From Verrucomicrobiales bacterium (GTDB lineage Bacteria > Verrucomicrobiota > Verrucomicrobiia > Verrucomicrobiales > DEV007): a stretch of 64,000 nt of DNA. The translations under genes and the position numbers were made by a program. The stretch is from contig JARGNG010000015.1 of assembly GCA_029213265.1 (NCBI GenBank), positions 41,866 to 105,865 on the forward strand. Reading direction: 5' to 3'. The notes below the pieces were generated by a model that saw only the letters and a program-made list of their open reading frames with translations, was not told where the DNA came from and did no database searches. Positions 9,112 to 19,172 of this stretch are shown one piece after another. Each line of letters opens with the position of its first letter. Within the stretch, counting starts at the first letter, position 1.

Positions 9112-11424
9112 TTAGAACTGGGCACCCATCGTGAACTGGAAGCGAGCGTTTCCGTCATTGAAGTTATCCGTCTGAAGAGGGAATGCATAGTCCAAGCGAA
9201 CCGGCGCATTTCCAAGGATAAAGAGACGGAGACCGATACCCCAGTCAGAGTTGAGACCACCACCGACAGCCCCGACGGGTCCGTCGCTAACTTCACCCAC
9301 GTCATAGAAAGCGGCAGCACGGATCTTTTCAACGACCGGCACAGATACTTCAGCCGTTCCATTCCAGGCCGTGCGACCACCAAGGACCTCACCGCTGATG
9401 GGATCACGTGGACCCACGTCGCGGTAGTCAAATCCACGGAGATTGTTAGCCCCACCAAGGAAGTGGCGAGTAAAGATATGATCACCCTCTGTCGAATGAT
9501 TGAACTGCCCACTGAGGGAGAAGATCGCATCGCCGGGAAGGTTGAAATACTGAGCTCCGCTAGCGGAAAAGATGGTGTCACTGACATCTCCGCCCAACCC
9601 GGCGAATTCAAAGCCCACGTTCACCTTGTGACCTTCACGGGGAAGGAAAACGTTGTCACGCGTGTCTCGCGTTCCGCTCACTGCGACCGAACTCTTGAAG
9701 AAGTCGCCATCTTCCGCCAGGAAAGCAGGGGAGGCATTAGGCTCTGCATCGATCTGAATTTTCTCTCCACGATACTCAAGCGTTCCGTAAGTGAACTCAC
9801 CAAGTGACTTACGGAGAGAAATCGCACCACCGTAGGTAGTCTGGTCATACTGATCACTAAGGAAAAGGAGGTCGCGGTAGTAGACCTCTGTGGTAAGAGC
9901 AAGACGCTGCCCCATGAACCAGGGCTCAGTCAGAGAAACGCTGAAGTCCTTGCGCTCGCTACCGGCACGAAGGCTGAGACGGAAACGCTGTCCTGCTCCA
10001 GTGAAGCTCGGCCAGTCAAAGAGATCGAAGTTTGTCTGGGTAACCTCCATGAAACCAGTGAGGTTATCAATCGAGCTGAATCCTGCACCGAAGTTGATCG
10101 TTCCGGTAGGCTTCTCGACCACACGAATGAGAAGGTCCTTCTCGTCAATATAGCTGGTATCCAGCGGCATAATCTCCACACTGGAAAAGTAGTTCATGTT
10201 CTCAAGACGACGCTTCGTCACCTTCGTGCGATTCACATCGAAAGGCTGCCCTGGCTCCATCGGGAGTTCGCGACGAATCACGGGATCCTTGGTCTTTTCA
10301 TTTCCTTCGATGTGGATTTTACCAACCTTGTAGGGACGCCCCTCACTCACATCAAGAACCACGCGAACAGCACCGTTGCCGGCATCCTCAAGACGGGGAA
10401 CGACTCGCGCCTCCGCGTAACCAAGAGTGCCATACTCTTCGCTGATCAGCTCGATATCCGACTTGAGCTTGTTCCCCGCGAAGGTCTCCCCCGCCTTGGT
10501 TTTCAGATAGGGAAGGATTTGATCCTGTGTCGAAATTACGGTGACTCCCTGAATCGCAAGACTTTCCACCATGTAAGTCTCACCCTCATCAATGGTCATC
10601 ACCACGTCGACATACTTTGCGTCGGCACGCATCCGGGAGACATTGGTGACGCGAGCATTCAAGTATCCATTGTCGCGGTAGAAGTCCTCAATCGCGCGAA
10701 CATCCTGCGCAAGCGTCTCTGCATCGGTTGATCCGCCCTGCCCAAGCAGCGACTTGATTCCCTTTTCCTTCTGCGACATCTGCTCTTTCAGCTTGGCAGC
10801 CGGGAAAGCCGTATTCCCAACAAACTCAACATCGCGAAGAACGCCCTGCGTTCCCTCATTGATGGAAAACTGGACGGTGGAATACCCCTCAGTCGAAGGA
10901 GCTCCGATACGGTAAGTGATCGTTGCTTCAGAGAATCCTTTCTTACGATACATTTCCTGCATCTCCGCACGAGCGGTCTCAAGAGCCGCATCATCGATCG
11001 GTCGATTGACTTGCAGATCGACCTTTTTCCTGAGCTTGGAATCGTCGATCAAGGTATTTCCGACAAACTGAACACCACCGTAAAGAGCCCTCGTCTGGAC
11101 GACCACGATCAATGCAACACCTCCACTTATATTATCGGAAAGAATACGAACATTCTCTACGTCACCGCTGCCGTAGAGGCTCTTCACATCCTCATCGATC
11201 TGAGCGAGGGAAAGTGTATCACCAACCTTCGTCGACATCTGCGAGCGAATTCGCTCAGGGGAAACCGTTTGGTTACCGACGTATTGAACATCAATCGACT
11301 TCACCGTTTTGCCCTCCTGGGCAATGACGGTTTCAAAAGTCAGGAGGGAAAAGGATAGAGCCAGAGCAAGGGCTGATAAAAAGCTCTTCGCCAGGCGTGA
11401 GTTACTACGTCTCAGAAAATTCAT
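9112..11424 (-). CDS. bamA: Outer membrane protein assembly factor BamA
   Basis: BamA folds and inserts beta-barrel proteins into the outer membrane. The 770-residue protein has a signal peptide (about 1-35, ending at VIAQ). Five POTRA repeats follow (about 38-435), each with a recognisable YVGNQTVSPERIRSQM- or VEFVGNTAFPAAKLK-like core. The 16-strand barrel comes next. The lid-loop motif appears as NNLRGFDYRDVGPRD (VRGF-type), and the protein ends in phenylalanine, as barrel proteins require for recognition. It is the first gene of the bamA-skp unit. The 309-bp gap to the divergent ruvB holds its promoter. Confidence 0.97.
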   Translation of the reverse strand: MNFLRRSNSRLAKSFLSALALALSFSLLTFETVIAQEGKTVKSIDVQYVGNQTVSPERIRSQMSTKVGDTLSLAQIDEDVKSLYGSGDVENVRILSDNISGGVALIVVVQTRALYGGVQFVGNTLIDDSKLRKKVDLQVNRPIDDAALETARAEMQEMYRKKGFSEATITYRIGAPSTEGYSTVQFSINEGTQGVLRDVEFVGNTAFPAAKLKEQMSQKEKGIKSLLGQGGSTDAETLAQDVRAIEDFYRDNGYLNARVTNVSRMRADAKYVDVVMTIDEGETYMVESLAIQGVTVISTQDQILPYLKTKAGETFAGNKLKSDIELISEEYGTLGYAEARVVPRLEDAGNGAVRVVLDVSEGRPYKVGKIHIEGNEKTKDPVIRRELPMEPGQPFDVNRTKVTKRRLENMNYFSSVEIMPLDTSYIDEKDLLIRVVEKPTGTINFGAGFSSIDNLTGFMEVTQTNFDLFDWPSFTGAGQRFRLSLRAGSERKDFSVSLTEPWFMGQRLALTTEVYYRDLLFLSDQYDQTTYGGAISLRKSLGEFTYGTLEYRGEKIQIDAEPNASPAFLAEDGDFFKSSVAVSGTRDTRDNVFLPREGHKVNVGFEFAGLGGDVSDTIFSASGAQYFNLPGDAIFSLSGQFNHSTEGDHIFTRHFLGGANNLRGFDYRDVGPRDPISGEVLGGRTAWNGTAEVSVPVVEKIRAAAFYDVGEVSDGPVGAVGGGLNSDWGIGLRLFILGNAPVRLDYAFPLQTDNFNDGNARFQFTMGAQF

Positions 11425-11733
11425 TTTGCGGTGTTGTGTTCCGTTCTCCGGAGAGAATTTCGTGCGGTGTTGGTGGTCGTTTGTGAAACCTTCTTAGATA
11501 AGAGCATACGAGCCGACGTCAAGCCGGAATTTCACTCAAGCATGGTCCCCCAATGGGCAGAAAACATGCCAAGTAAACGTCATAAAAGGGGGCTTCGCAA
11601 TCGTTTATCTAAAAAGCAATTTAACTCAGGTGAAAGATATCGACTTCTATAATTTTTAGGTTATCTTAAATATCAATAAATTCAAACTTTATCATGCATT
11701 TGCCTCATTCTATCTAATGAGTGGGGAATTTGA
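11425..11733. other. Divergent intergenic region between bamA and ruvB
   Basis: About 310 bases without a gene. The ruvB-proximal half (about 11590-11720) is clearly richer in A and T than its surroundings and contains several TATAAT-like hexamers such as TATAAT at 11648. It is the likely promoter region of both genes. A six-codon ATG frame at 11717 overlaps the ruvB start and is too short to call a gene. Confidence 0.5.
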
Positions 11734-12783
11734 GTGATCGTCACCTCTGTAGCCGTGCCTGAACCACTCCAGCCAGATTTTGAGGACGAACCGACTCGCG
11801 AGTTCGAAAAGAGCCTGCGTCCGCCGGATTTTGAGGAGTTCTGTGGCCAGACGAAGGTGAAAGAGCGTCTCATGCTCATGGTCGAAGCGGCCAAGCAGCG
11901 GGACGATGCGCTCGATCACGTCCTTCTCTGTGGCCCACCGGGATTGGGGAAAACGACTCTGGCTCACATTCTTTGCCGCGGATTCGGGACCGACATTCAC
12001 GTAACCAGCGGTCCCCAAATCGAAAAAGCGGGTGATCTGGCAGGAATTCTCACCAACGTCGGCCACGGTGACTTCCTGTTCATCGACGAAATCCACCGAC
12101 TTCACCCGGCCATCGAAGAGTATCTCTATCCCGCGATGGAGGATTTTAAGCTGGATATCATTATCGATTCCGGCCCGAGCGCCCGATCCATCTCTTTGTC
12201 GCTTCCCAAATTCACTCTCATCGGAGCAACTACGAAAGCGGGTATGCTGACCCGCCCGCTCCTTTCGCGTTTCGGGATTACCAACCGACTCGACTACTAT
12301 TCGCCGGAAGAGCTGGTCATCATCATCAAGCGGTCCGCGTCTCTCCTGAATGTTCCGATCGAAGATGACGGAGCTCTCGAAATTGGAGCCCGCAGCCGGG
12401 GGACTCCGCGGATTGCGAATGGGCTTCTTCGCTGGGTGCGCGACTACGCCCAGGTTCGCGCAGACAACATCATCACGAAGAAGGTCGCCGTAGAAGCGCT
12501 TGCGATGCTCGACATCGACGAGGACGGACTCGACGAAATGGACAAACGGATTCTTGAGGCAGTGGTTTTCAAATACGGAGGAGGTCCTGTTGGAATCAAT
12601 TCCATCGCCGTTGCGGTGGGGGAAGACGAGGCGACCATCAATGAAGTTTACGAACCCTACCTGATTCTGAAAGGCTTTCTCAAACGAACTCCGCGCGGGC
12701 GTTCGGCACTCCCGCCTGCCTACCGCAAGCTGGGTATCAACCCGCCCGAAAGGCAAAACAACGAACAAGAGGAATTGTTTTGA
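11734..12783 (+). CDS. ruvB: Holliday junction branch migration DNA helicase RuvB
   Basis: RuvB is the hexameric AAA+ motor that drives branch migration with RuvA. Visible features are Walker [10 protein letters not shown] (about 67-75), Walker B FIDEIHR, the sensor-1 segment GATTKAGML, the arginine-finger-type RPLLSRFGI, and the C-terminal winged helix with [15 protein letters not shown]. Length (349) is normal; there is a short acidic N-terminal extension. The start is GTG at 11734; the nearby ATG at 11717 is out of frame and hits a stop at once. ruvA and ruvC are not in the window. Confidence 0.97.
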   Translation: MIVTSVAVPEPLQPDFEDEPTREFEKSLRPPDFEEFCGQTKVKERLMLMVEAAKQRDDALDHVLLCGPPGLGKTTLAHILCRGFGTDIHVTSGPQIEKAGDLAGILTNVGHGDFLFIDEIHRLHPAIEEYLYPAMEDFKLDIIIDSGPSARSISLSLPKFTLIGATTKAGMLTRPLLSRFGITNRLDYYSPEELVIIIKRSASLLNVPIEDDGALEIGARSRGTPRIANGLLRWVRDYAQVRADNIITKKVAVEALAMLDIDEDGLDEMDKRILEAVVFKYGGGPVGINSIAVAVGEDEATINEVYEPYLILKGFLKRTPRGRSALPPAYRKLGINPPERQNNEQEELF

Positions 12784-12810
12784 TTCACGAATCTCACCCG
12801 ATCCACCACC

Positions 12811-13548
12811 ATGAGTGAATTCATCATTCAAATTGAAAAACTAATCACGGCGTATTCGGACCCGGAATACCGCTATCTTCTCCTGGAGCCATTGATCTTC
12901 TTCGGAATCATGATCGGCGTGGGAATGCTGATCACCGGGTTTTTCATGAAAGCCCCCAAACTACAAATGGCGGCCTTGGTCACGGTCGGAATCACCGCCT
13001 TGACCCATATTCCCTACAAGGAAGCACGAATCGCGGCACAGCCGCGAATGGAACAAGTCTACAAGATCAGTTCGCCGTCCCGGGTCAAGGGCTTCAATGA
13101 GACCACGAAAGGCTGGATTGCCGCGTCGTGGAAATTCCGCCTGCTCATTCTTGTCACCCTCGTTGCCATTCTTGTAGGAGTGAATCGCAACCGCCTTGGA
13201 GTCGGACTGGGCATAGCAACCGCACTGATCGGACTTTTCGCGGCGAAAGATGCGATGTGGTTTCACTACCAGGACGCCCTTGCCTACCATCCGAACCTCA
13301 AGCAACACGTCGCTCCGATCGACACAAAAACCCACGCCCCTCCTCCGTCACGCAAGCGCGAGAAGTCCCCGCCCCCGGTGAACACCCGTGAAGTCGCTCC
13401 GGCAGCTCCCTCGCCGACCCGTCCCCTCTCTGCATCCAGAGGCTCCGCTGTTTCCACTATCGATCGAAGCCGCATTCCGCCACCACAGGTTCCGATCGCC
13501 CCTCGCCCCCCGGGGCCGCAGCCGCGCTACGTGACACCCATACGCTGA
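12811..13548 (+). CDS. Membrane protein with proline-rich cytoplasmic or periplasmic tail
   Basis: I do not recognise this 245-residue protein. It has an N-terminal amphipathic stretch and four likely membrane segments (about residues 24-46, 48-66, 109-127 and 128-147). A tail of about 90 residues follows that is rich in proline, serine and basic residues (APPPSRKREKSPPPV). It begins 27 bases after ruvB on the same strand and may be cotranscribed with it. The tail may be disordered or bind the cell wall or a partner protein; no enzymatic motif is visible. Confidence 0.6.
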   Translation: MSEFIIQIEKLITAYSDPEYRYLLLEPLIFFGIMIGVGMLITGFFMKAPKLQMAALVTVGITALTHIPYKEARIAAQPRMEQVYKISSPSRVKGFNETTKGWIAASWKFRLLILVTLVAILVGVNRNRLGVGLGIATALIGLFAAKDAMWFHYQDALAYHPNLKQHVAPIDTKTHAPPPSRKREKSPPPVNTREVAPAAPSPTRPLSASRGSAVSTIDRSRIPPPQVPIAPRPPGPQPRYVTPIR

Positions 13549-13568
13549 GCATCCTTCGGACGTTCCCT

Positions 13569-14711
13569 CTAGTTTCCAAGGCGGGCGGTATATTCGTCGA
13601 CGACCTCCCCGTCGATACCGCAAAGCTTCATTACGACTTCGCGAGTCGACCAGTCGATCTCCAGCAGGCCGAAGTTTCGCTTCTGAAAATTCGTGGGACT
13701 AACCCGATGGCGATTCGGTTCACCTTTCATTCCCCCTCCCGCATTGGTAAGACCGCTGCTCGTCAATTCGTAGACTGAAAACCCGGGACTCGATGGGTCA
13801 CTCGTTTTCAGCTCCATGATCTCTCCCATGTGCCGATCCCCGCTCACAAAGATCACCGGCCCGGTGTTTTCCTTCCCGAGCAGATCCAGCATGCGCTTTC
13901 TCTCGTGCGGGAAATTCTCCCAAAGTTCCCAGTTGTGATCCTGTGGCAGAAACTGAATGCTCGTAGCAATGATACGGATCTCCGCCAGCTTACGAAGCTC
14001 CGCTTCAAGCCAATCCCATTGTGCCTGTCCGAGCACGGTAGAGGATGGGTCTCGATTTCTGTCATAAGGACCATTTTCGCCCCGCTCCGGGAGAGGCACG
14101 AGAGGCCCCCGGAAATATCGGGTATCGAGCAGAATCACCTGAAGCCGCTTCCCCTCAGGCCCGAAATACCGGGCGTCATAGATCCCGGGGCGCTGCAGAA
14201 CGGGGGAGTCCGCCGGGGTCGAAAAGAACTCGTGAAATACCTTCTCCGCACCTTCCCGCATGGGAAACTCGGCTCCGCCGTCGTTCACTCCGTAGTCATG
14301 GTCATCCCAGGTTGCGAGGACAGGAATGGAATCGCGGAGCTTTGCATACCCCTCGTGTTTGGCGAGCATGGCATAGGCGTTCCTCATTTCATCCATGTCT
14401 TCCGTATCCGCATAAACGTTGTCCCCGAGAAAAAGGAACAGTTCCGGCTCACTTCTCAGAATCGAATCCCAGATCGGCTGCGCCCTTTTCTGATCCGCAC
14501 AGGATCCCAATGCGATTCTCGAAATGACCGATTCGGAGGAAGTGCCCGCCTTTTCCTCCGCCTCGCAAAGCGCACCGGGCCCGAATGCAAGCAATCCGGA
14601 AAGAAAAAGCAGAGCAGTCTTCCGGGGCCTGATCTTGTCACGGCGATTCCCCCACTCTGTTGAACCCCTCGTGGATGAAAATTTCCAATTCTGCGGTTTT
14701 GCCAGCGTCAT
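13569..14711 (-). CDS. PhoD-type metallophosphatase, secreted
   Basis: A 380-residue alkaline phosphatase D-like metallophosphatase. Metal-binding motifs are GSCADQ (about 70-75), LGDNVYADT, TWDDHDYGVND and GDRHMGEI, with a late YELTSSGLT stretch typical of the PhoD family. An export signal is present as a hydrophobic segment at about residues 33-48 (LLFLSGLLAFGPGAL), preceded by an unusually long basic N-region. No other start codon would shorten it, so the ATG at 14711 is kept. It probably hydrolyses phosphate esters outside the cytoplasm. A second PhoD-type gene is at 27383-28936. It diverges from glnD. Confidence 0.85.
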   Translation of the reverse strand: MTLAKPQNWKFSSTRGSTEWGNRRDKIRPRKTALLFLSGLLAFGPGALCEAEEKAGTSSESVISRIALGSCADQKRAQPIWDSILRSEPELFLFLGDNVYADTEDMDEMRNAYAMLAKHEGYAKLRDSIPVLATWDDHDYGVNDGGAEFPMREGAEKVFHEFFSTPADSPVLQRPGIYDARYFGPEGKRLQVILLDTRYFRGPLVPLPERGENGPYDRNRDPSSTVLGQAQWDWLEAELRKLAEIRIIATSIQFLPQDHNWELWENFPHERKRMLDLLGKENTGPVIFVSGDRHMGEIMELKTSDPSSPGFSVYELTSSGLTNAGGGMKGEPNRHRVSPTNFQKRNFGLLEIDWSTREVVMKLCGIDGEVVDEYTARLGN

Positions 14712-14791
14712 ATTCGTGATCTACCTGTAACCGGGAAACAACGCAACCCGTTTTCCCGATCCCGCCCCGTATCACAACCCTGCCCTTCTCT

Positions 14792-17587
14792 ATGTCCTAC
14801 CAGGAAAGAATCGAACGCGCACGTGTCTGCCTTGCTGAAATCAAAGCGAACGCGGGTGAGAAAACCAAACCGCTCACCGTCTACAAGCAGTATCTGAAGA
14901 AGAAGCTGGACCTCGTCAAGAAGGAGCATCAGGGGGGAGCTGGAGGCCTTCACGTAGCCCGCAGCCGGTCGGCAATGATGGACGTTCTTCTCGAAGATGT
15001 GTTTCAGCATTTCCTGAAAGAAACCTGTGCGGTCGAGGAAACCGGGAAAGAGCATCCGCTCACTCTCGTCGCGAGCGGCGGGTATGGTCGCGCGGTCCTG
15101 AATCCAGGGAGTGATATCGATCTTCAGTTTCTGGTACCGGGATCGAGTCACAATCTTCCAACGTGCGTGCAGGAAACTGTGAACCGATTCTCCCTGCTAC
15201 TCTTCGATCTGGGACTCGACGTGAGTTACCCTGTTCGCTCGATCAAGGAAGCCTGCAAATTTGCGAACAAAGATCACCAGACCAAAACCACCCTTCTCGA
15301 TGCTCGTTTTATTTTTGGCGACAAAGAACTCTTTGATGACTTTGAAGAAGCTTTTTTCGATGCCTGTATTCGGGGACACGAGAAGGCCTACCTGAGCGAG
15401 CGCAGCACCGACATCCGCTCCCGTCATAAGAAACACAACAATACCATTCACCTCCAGGAGCCGAATGTAAAAGAAGGCTGCGGGGGGCTTCGTGATTTCC
15501 ACAACTTGATTTGGGTTTTGTGGGTGCTTCGCAAATCCCGCGATCTCAAGGCACTGGTGAAGGAGGGGCATCTTTCTGAAATCGCTTACGACGAAATCAT
15601 GGAAGCCTCGAAGTTCTTAATGCGGGTCCGCAATGAGCTGCACTACGCACAAAAAGGACGCCACGGGGACATCCTGACGCTTCGTCTCCAGGGAATCGTC
15701 GCAACCAATCTGGAGTATCCGGGGAAGAACATGGTTCGTCGGAGTGAGAACTTCATGCGGGACTACTATCGGCATACCAAGAACTTGTTTCATCACAGTA
15801 CGTCACTGATGCAACGCTTTCGGCTTGAGGTAGCCGGAGATGAGACCACCCGCATCCCGATCTTCAATTTCCTTGCCAGACAATCAAACGCCGATGAATC
15901 CTTCGATGGCTTCCACACCAAGGGCGGGCTGATCTATCCGGACCACGACGACATCTTTGAAGAGGACCCCAAACGGCTCATGCGTTTCTTCCTTCACACG
16001 CAACGTCGAAACCTCCGCACCAGCCCTGACGTTCGGCAGCTCTTTAAGAAAAGCTGGAACCTCATTGACGGAAATTTCCGAAGGAACAAATCGAATCGGG
16101 AAACCTTCGAAGAGATTCTCCAGAACCGGGGGCAGGTAGCTCACATTCTGCGCCGAATGCACCGCAACGGATTTCTGGGACGCTGGCTTCCCGAGTTTGG
16201 AAGACTGACTGATCTTGTCCAACACGAATTTTTTCACCGCTACACAGCTGATGAGCACACCCTTCGGTGCATCGATGTGCTCGACAGTCTCGTTCATGAC
16301 GAAGATCCAAAGAAGCAGGCCTTTCGGAAGATTTTTCAGGAGATCGAAGATCCCGTCGCGCTCTACATCGCGCTGATCATGCACGATACCGGTCGCTCCG
16401 AGGAAGTCCGTCATCACGAGGATGCCAGCGCCATTCTCGCGGAGCAGGTATGCAAGCGGCTTCGCTACCGAGGCGACCGGCTTCGCATGATCATGTTTCT
16501 GGTCGACCATCACCTCACCTTCTGGAGAACCGCGACCACAAAGGATATCAGTGATCCCAAAACGATCGCTGACTTCGCAGGCGCAGTAAAGAGCCCTACC
16601 TGGATGAAAGCGCTCCATCTTTTCACCTACGTGGACTCCAACGGTACCAATGAAGAGGCCTGGAACGACTGGAAAGCCTCACTCATGAGCCAGTTGGCCC
16701 GCTCCACAATGGCCTACTTTGAGGATCGCAAGGGATTCGAGGAGGAATTCAATCGACCACTCGATGCCGCCAAACAAAAGGTGCTTGCCAAGCTGCCTGA
16801 GTCCTACCGGGAGGAGGTTGAAGTCCATTTCAATTCGATGCCGGCTCGGTACTTCCGGCACCGCGGGTCCAGTAGTATTGCCCGGCACGTGAAACTGTTT
16901 CATCGCTTTTTCAAGTCGGTCCATCGAACCACTCACGACTCACTTGTCCCGAAACTCGGATGGGAAGCGCGACCGGATGAAGGATACAGTCTGCTCGAAG
17001 TTGCAGGTTGGAATCGCCATCTACTCCTCGCAAAAATTGCCGGTGCTCTCGCGGCCCGGAATCTGAATATTCTGTCCGCTGATCTTTTCACCCGCAGTGA
17101 CGATCTCGTTCTCGATATTTTCCGGGTCTGCACGTCCACGTTCAATCCCGTTACCTCTCCCCGTGAGATTGAACGAATCCAAAAACTCGTCGACGAGGAA
17201 TTCAGTGTTGATCTTTGCAATGTTGATTTCACGGGACTGATCGAAAGGAGGTCCAGACCTTCCATCACCGCAGCCGAGCCTCCGAACTTTGACATTCCCC
17301 AGCGGGTCCTGCTTTCCAATGAGGAGGACAATACCGCGACGATTCTCGAGATCCAGGCGCAGGACAGAATCGGGCTCCTCTACGACATCTTCACCATACT
17401 GGGCAACCTGCATGCCGATGTTCTCAATGCGCGCATCAGCACGCAGGCCGGGGCCGCAATTGACCGGTTTCATCTCGTCGACTCCCGTTCCGAGAAAAAG
17501 ATCACGGATCCGGAGCGACTCACAGCGATTGAAGATGGCGTCTTTGCCTGCCTCGAGAAAAAGACTCCGGTAGAAGTCATTGCGTAG
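14792..17587 (+). CDS. glnD: [Protein-PII] uridylyltransferase/uridylyl-removing enzyme
   Basis: GlnD is the glutamine sensor that adds UMP to, or removes it from, the PII protein and so sets nitrogen assimilation. The nucleotidyltransferase domain carries GGYGR (96-100) and GSDIDL (106-111). The GlnD helper region includes EGCGGLRDFHNL. An HD hydrolase domain shows IMHDTGR (about residue 529) followed by HHEDAS. Two ACT domains lie at the C-terminus (about 735-800, LLEVAGWNRHLLLAKIAG; and about 848-915, ILEIQAQDRIGLLYDIF). All four domains are intact; length (931) is usual. The gene for PII is not in the window. Its stop lies 5 bases from the stop of the convergent phoH. Confidence 0.96.
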   Translation: MSYQERIERARVCLAEIKANAGEKTKPLTVYKQYLKKKLDLVKKEHQGGAGGLHVARSRSAMMDVLLEDVFQHFLKETCAVEETGKEHPLTLVASGGYGRAVLNPGSDIDLQFLVPGSSHNLPTCVQETVNRFSLLLFDLGLDVSYPVRSIKEACKFANKDHQTKTTLLDARFIFGDKELFDDFEEAFFDACIRGHEKAYLSERSTDIRSRHKKHNNTIHLQEPNVKEGCGGLRDFHNLIWVLWVLRKSRDLKALVKEGHLSEIAYDEIMEASKFLMRVRNELHYAQKGRHGDILTLRLQGIVATNLEYPGKNMVRRSENFMRDYYRHTKNLFHHSTSLMQRFRLEVAGDETTRIPIFNFLARQSNADESFDGFHTKGGLIYPDHDDIFEEDPKRLMRFFLHTQRRNLRTSPDVRQLFKKSWNLIDGNFRRNKSNRETFEEILQNRGQVAHILRRMHRNGFLGRWLPEFGRLTDLVQHEFFHRYTADEHTLRCIDVLDSLVHDEDPKKQAFRKIFQEIEDPVALYIALIMHDTGRSEEVRHHEDASAILAEQVCKRLRYRGDRLRMIMFLVDHHLTFWRTATTKDISDPKTIADFAGAVKSPTWMKALHLFTYVDSNGTNEEAWNDWKASLMSQLARSTMAYFEDRKGFEEEFNRPLDAAKQKVLAKLPESYREEVEVHFNSMPARYFRHRGSSSIARHVKLFHRFFKSVHRTTHDSLVPKLGWEARPDEGYSLLEVAGWNRHLLLAKIAGALAARNLNILSADLFTRSDDLVLDIFRVCTSTFNPVTSPREIERIQKLVDEEFSVDLCNVDFTGLIERRSRPSITAAEPPNFDIPQRVLLSNEEDNTATILEIQAQDRIGLLYDIFTILGNLHADVLNARISTQAGAAIDRFHLVDSRSEKKITDPERLTAIEDGVFACLEKKTPVEVIA

Positions 17588-17592
17588 ACAGC

Positions 17593-18591
17593 TTACCCGG
17601 AAACCGCATCACCATCCTCGCCTTCACGACCGTGGTCGTAGGCGGCGATGATGCGGGAAACCACCGGATGGCGAACGACATCAGAGCGAAGAAAGCGGGT
17701 AAACGATACTCCCTCGACATCCTGAAGAAGCGCCATCGCCTCGAGAAGTCCGGACTTCTTCTTGGGGCGAAGATCAATCTGAGAGGGATCACCTGTCACG
17801 ATGCACTTGGAGTTTTCCCCGAGGCGAGTCAGAAACATCAGCATCTGCTCCCGGCTCGCATTTTGCGCCTCGTCGAGAATGACACAGGCACGATTCAGGG
17901 TTCGCCCCCTCATGTAGGCCAGGGGGGCAATCTCAATGAGATTTTTTTCGGCGAACTTGGTCGCCTCGTTGCGGTCGAGCATTTCACTCATGGCATCATA
18001 AAGCGGACGGAGATACGGCAGGACTTTTTCCTCCAGAGCGCCCGGCAAAAAACCCAGAGCCTCCCCCGCTTCCACGGCGGGGCGGGTCAGCATGATCCGA
18101 TCCACCGCCCGGTTCTTCAGCATGTCGAGTGCATAGGCCATCGCGAGAAAAGTTTTTCCGGTTCCAGCAGGGCCGACGCCGAAAACGACATCGTGACGGT
18201 CGAGAGCTTCGACATACTGCAGCTGCGTTTTCGTCCTCGGCGTCACTGGTGGTTTTGTGCCTCCGGCGAGGAGTTGATGATCGAATAAATTTGCCACACC
18301 TGCTCCATTGGCCGCCCCCTCCTTCTGGAATCCTCCTGCGGCCGAATCCAGCGCGTAGCGAAACGAATGCCCGCTGATCGCGGCCCCTTTGCGACGCGCT
18401 CTCTCCAGATCCTCAAGAACAGAAACTCCTGCGGAGATGCTCTCATCCTCACCTTCCAGCCTCACCCACGAATCCCTCGTCGTCACGGTCACCCCGAGAC
18501 GCTCTCCCATTTCCTTGAGCAAAGTCACATCGTCTGCAAATAGACTGTGCAGAAAATGCGGGCTCTCGAATTCTAATGTTTTCTCCGACAT
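17593..18591 (-). CDS. phoH: PhoH-family ATPase
   Basis: PhoH-like P-loop ATPase, implicated in RNA metabolism and ribosome maturation together with YbeY. Walker A GPAGTGKT is at about 140-147, the family motif LTRPAVEAGE follows, then a Walker B in VILDEAQNA and the sensor segment IVTGDPSQIDL. The N-terminal 110 residues form the usual variable domain. In many bacteria phoH, pgpH and ybeY are adjacent; here phoH is alone and pgpH/ybeY lie about 33 kb away. Confidence 0.95.
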   Translation of the reverse strand: MSEKTLEFESPHFLHSLFADDVTLLKEMGERLGVTVTTRDSWVRLEGEDESISAGVSVLEDLERARRKGAAISGHSFRYALDSAAGGFQKEGAANGAGVANLFDHQLLAGGTKPPVTPRTKTQLQYVEALDRHDVVFGVGPAGTGKTFLAMAYALDMLKNRAVDRIMLTRPAVEAGEALGFLPGALEEKVLPYLRPLYDAMSEMLDRNEATKFAEKNLIEIAPLAYMRGRTLNRACVILDEAQNASREQMLMFLTRLGENSKCIVTGDPSQIDLRPKKKSGLLEAMALLQDVEGVSFTRFLRSDVVRHPVVSRIIAAYDHGREGEDGDAVSG

Positions 18592-18649
18592 GAGAAATTG
18601 GTGGATGCGGCTCTACTCGAAAAGCGAGCCGTCCCGGAATCCGGGCCGC

Positions 18650-19165
18650 CTATCGATAACCGTAGACCAATCCCCAATCGACCATGCCGGTGAATTCGCC
18701 GACCCCGTCGACCGGTTCGTTGACTTCATCCGCTTTCGCCTTTTCCGGATCATGCTGAGTTAAGACACGAATGAAATAGGTCGCCGTTTTCTCCGGGAGA
18801 GCGCGAACTCCGGCATAGGCGTTTTTGGAAAACGACTCCAGCCCGACCGAGTTCCCGTCACTGTCAAAGATATCGACCTTGACCGTAGCGCCGGGCCAAC
18901 TCGTTCCAGCCCAGAACCAGTATTCGTTTCCACGGAAAAGTTGATGGCGCACGAGAAGCGGTTTGCCCGGCTCGACCTCGCCGGACCAGTTGTCTTCCCG
19001 CACTTCAAATCCCTGCTCCACATAGGGGGTCGCCGCTTCCAAAGCGAGCGAGATGGCCTCGTTCACAAAAGCGTAGGCTCGCTCCGCAAACGGGATCAAC
19101 GCGAGAAGCACTGCCGTAAGCAGTAGCTTTCGCGAGGAAATTGAAAAATTCTGTTTCAAAGTCAT
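18650..19165 (-). CDS. Secreted protein of unknown function, beta-sandwich-like
   Basis: A 171-residue protein not recognised as a named family. A signal peptide is present (ending near ERAYAF). The rest looks like a beta-sandwich of the pre-peptidase C-terminal type: it has a lead-in ESWSGEV-like repeat (NWSGEVEPGKPLLVRHQL), then VKVDIFDSDGNSVG and TATYFIRVLT. The ATG at 19165 lies 8 bases downstream of the stop of the preceding gene and is preferred to a longer form that would overlap it. The pair is almost certainly one operon, so the two secreted proteins probably act together. Confidence 0.65.
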   Translation of the reverse strand: MTLKQNFSISSRKLLLTAVLLALIPFAERAYAFVNEAISLALEAATPYVEQGFEVREDNWSGEVEPGKPLLVRHQLFRGNEYWFWAGTSWPGATVKVDIFDSDGNSVGLESFSKNAYAGVRALPEKTATYFIRVLTQHDPEKAKADEVNEPVDGVGEFTGMVDWGLVYGYR

Positions 19166-19172
19166 AAGTTCT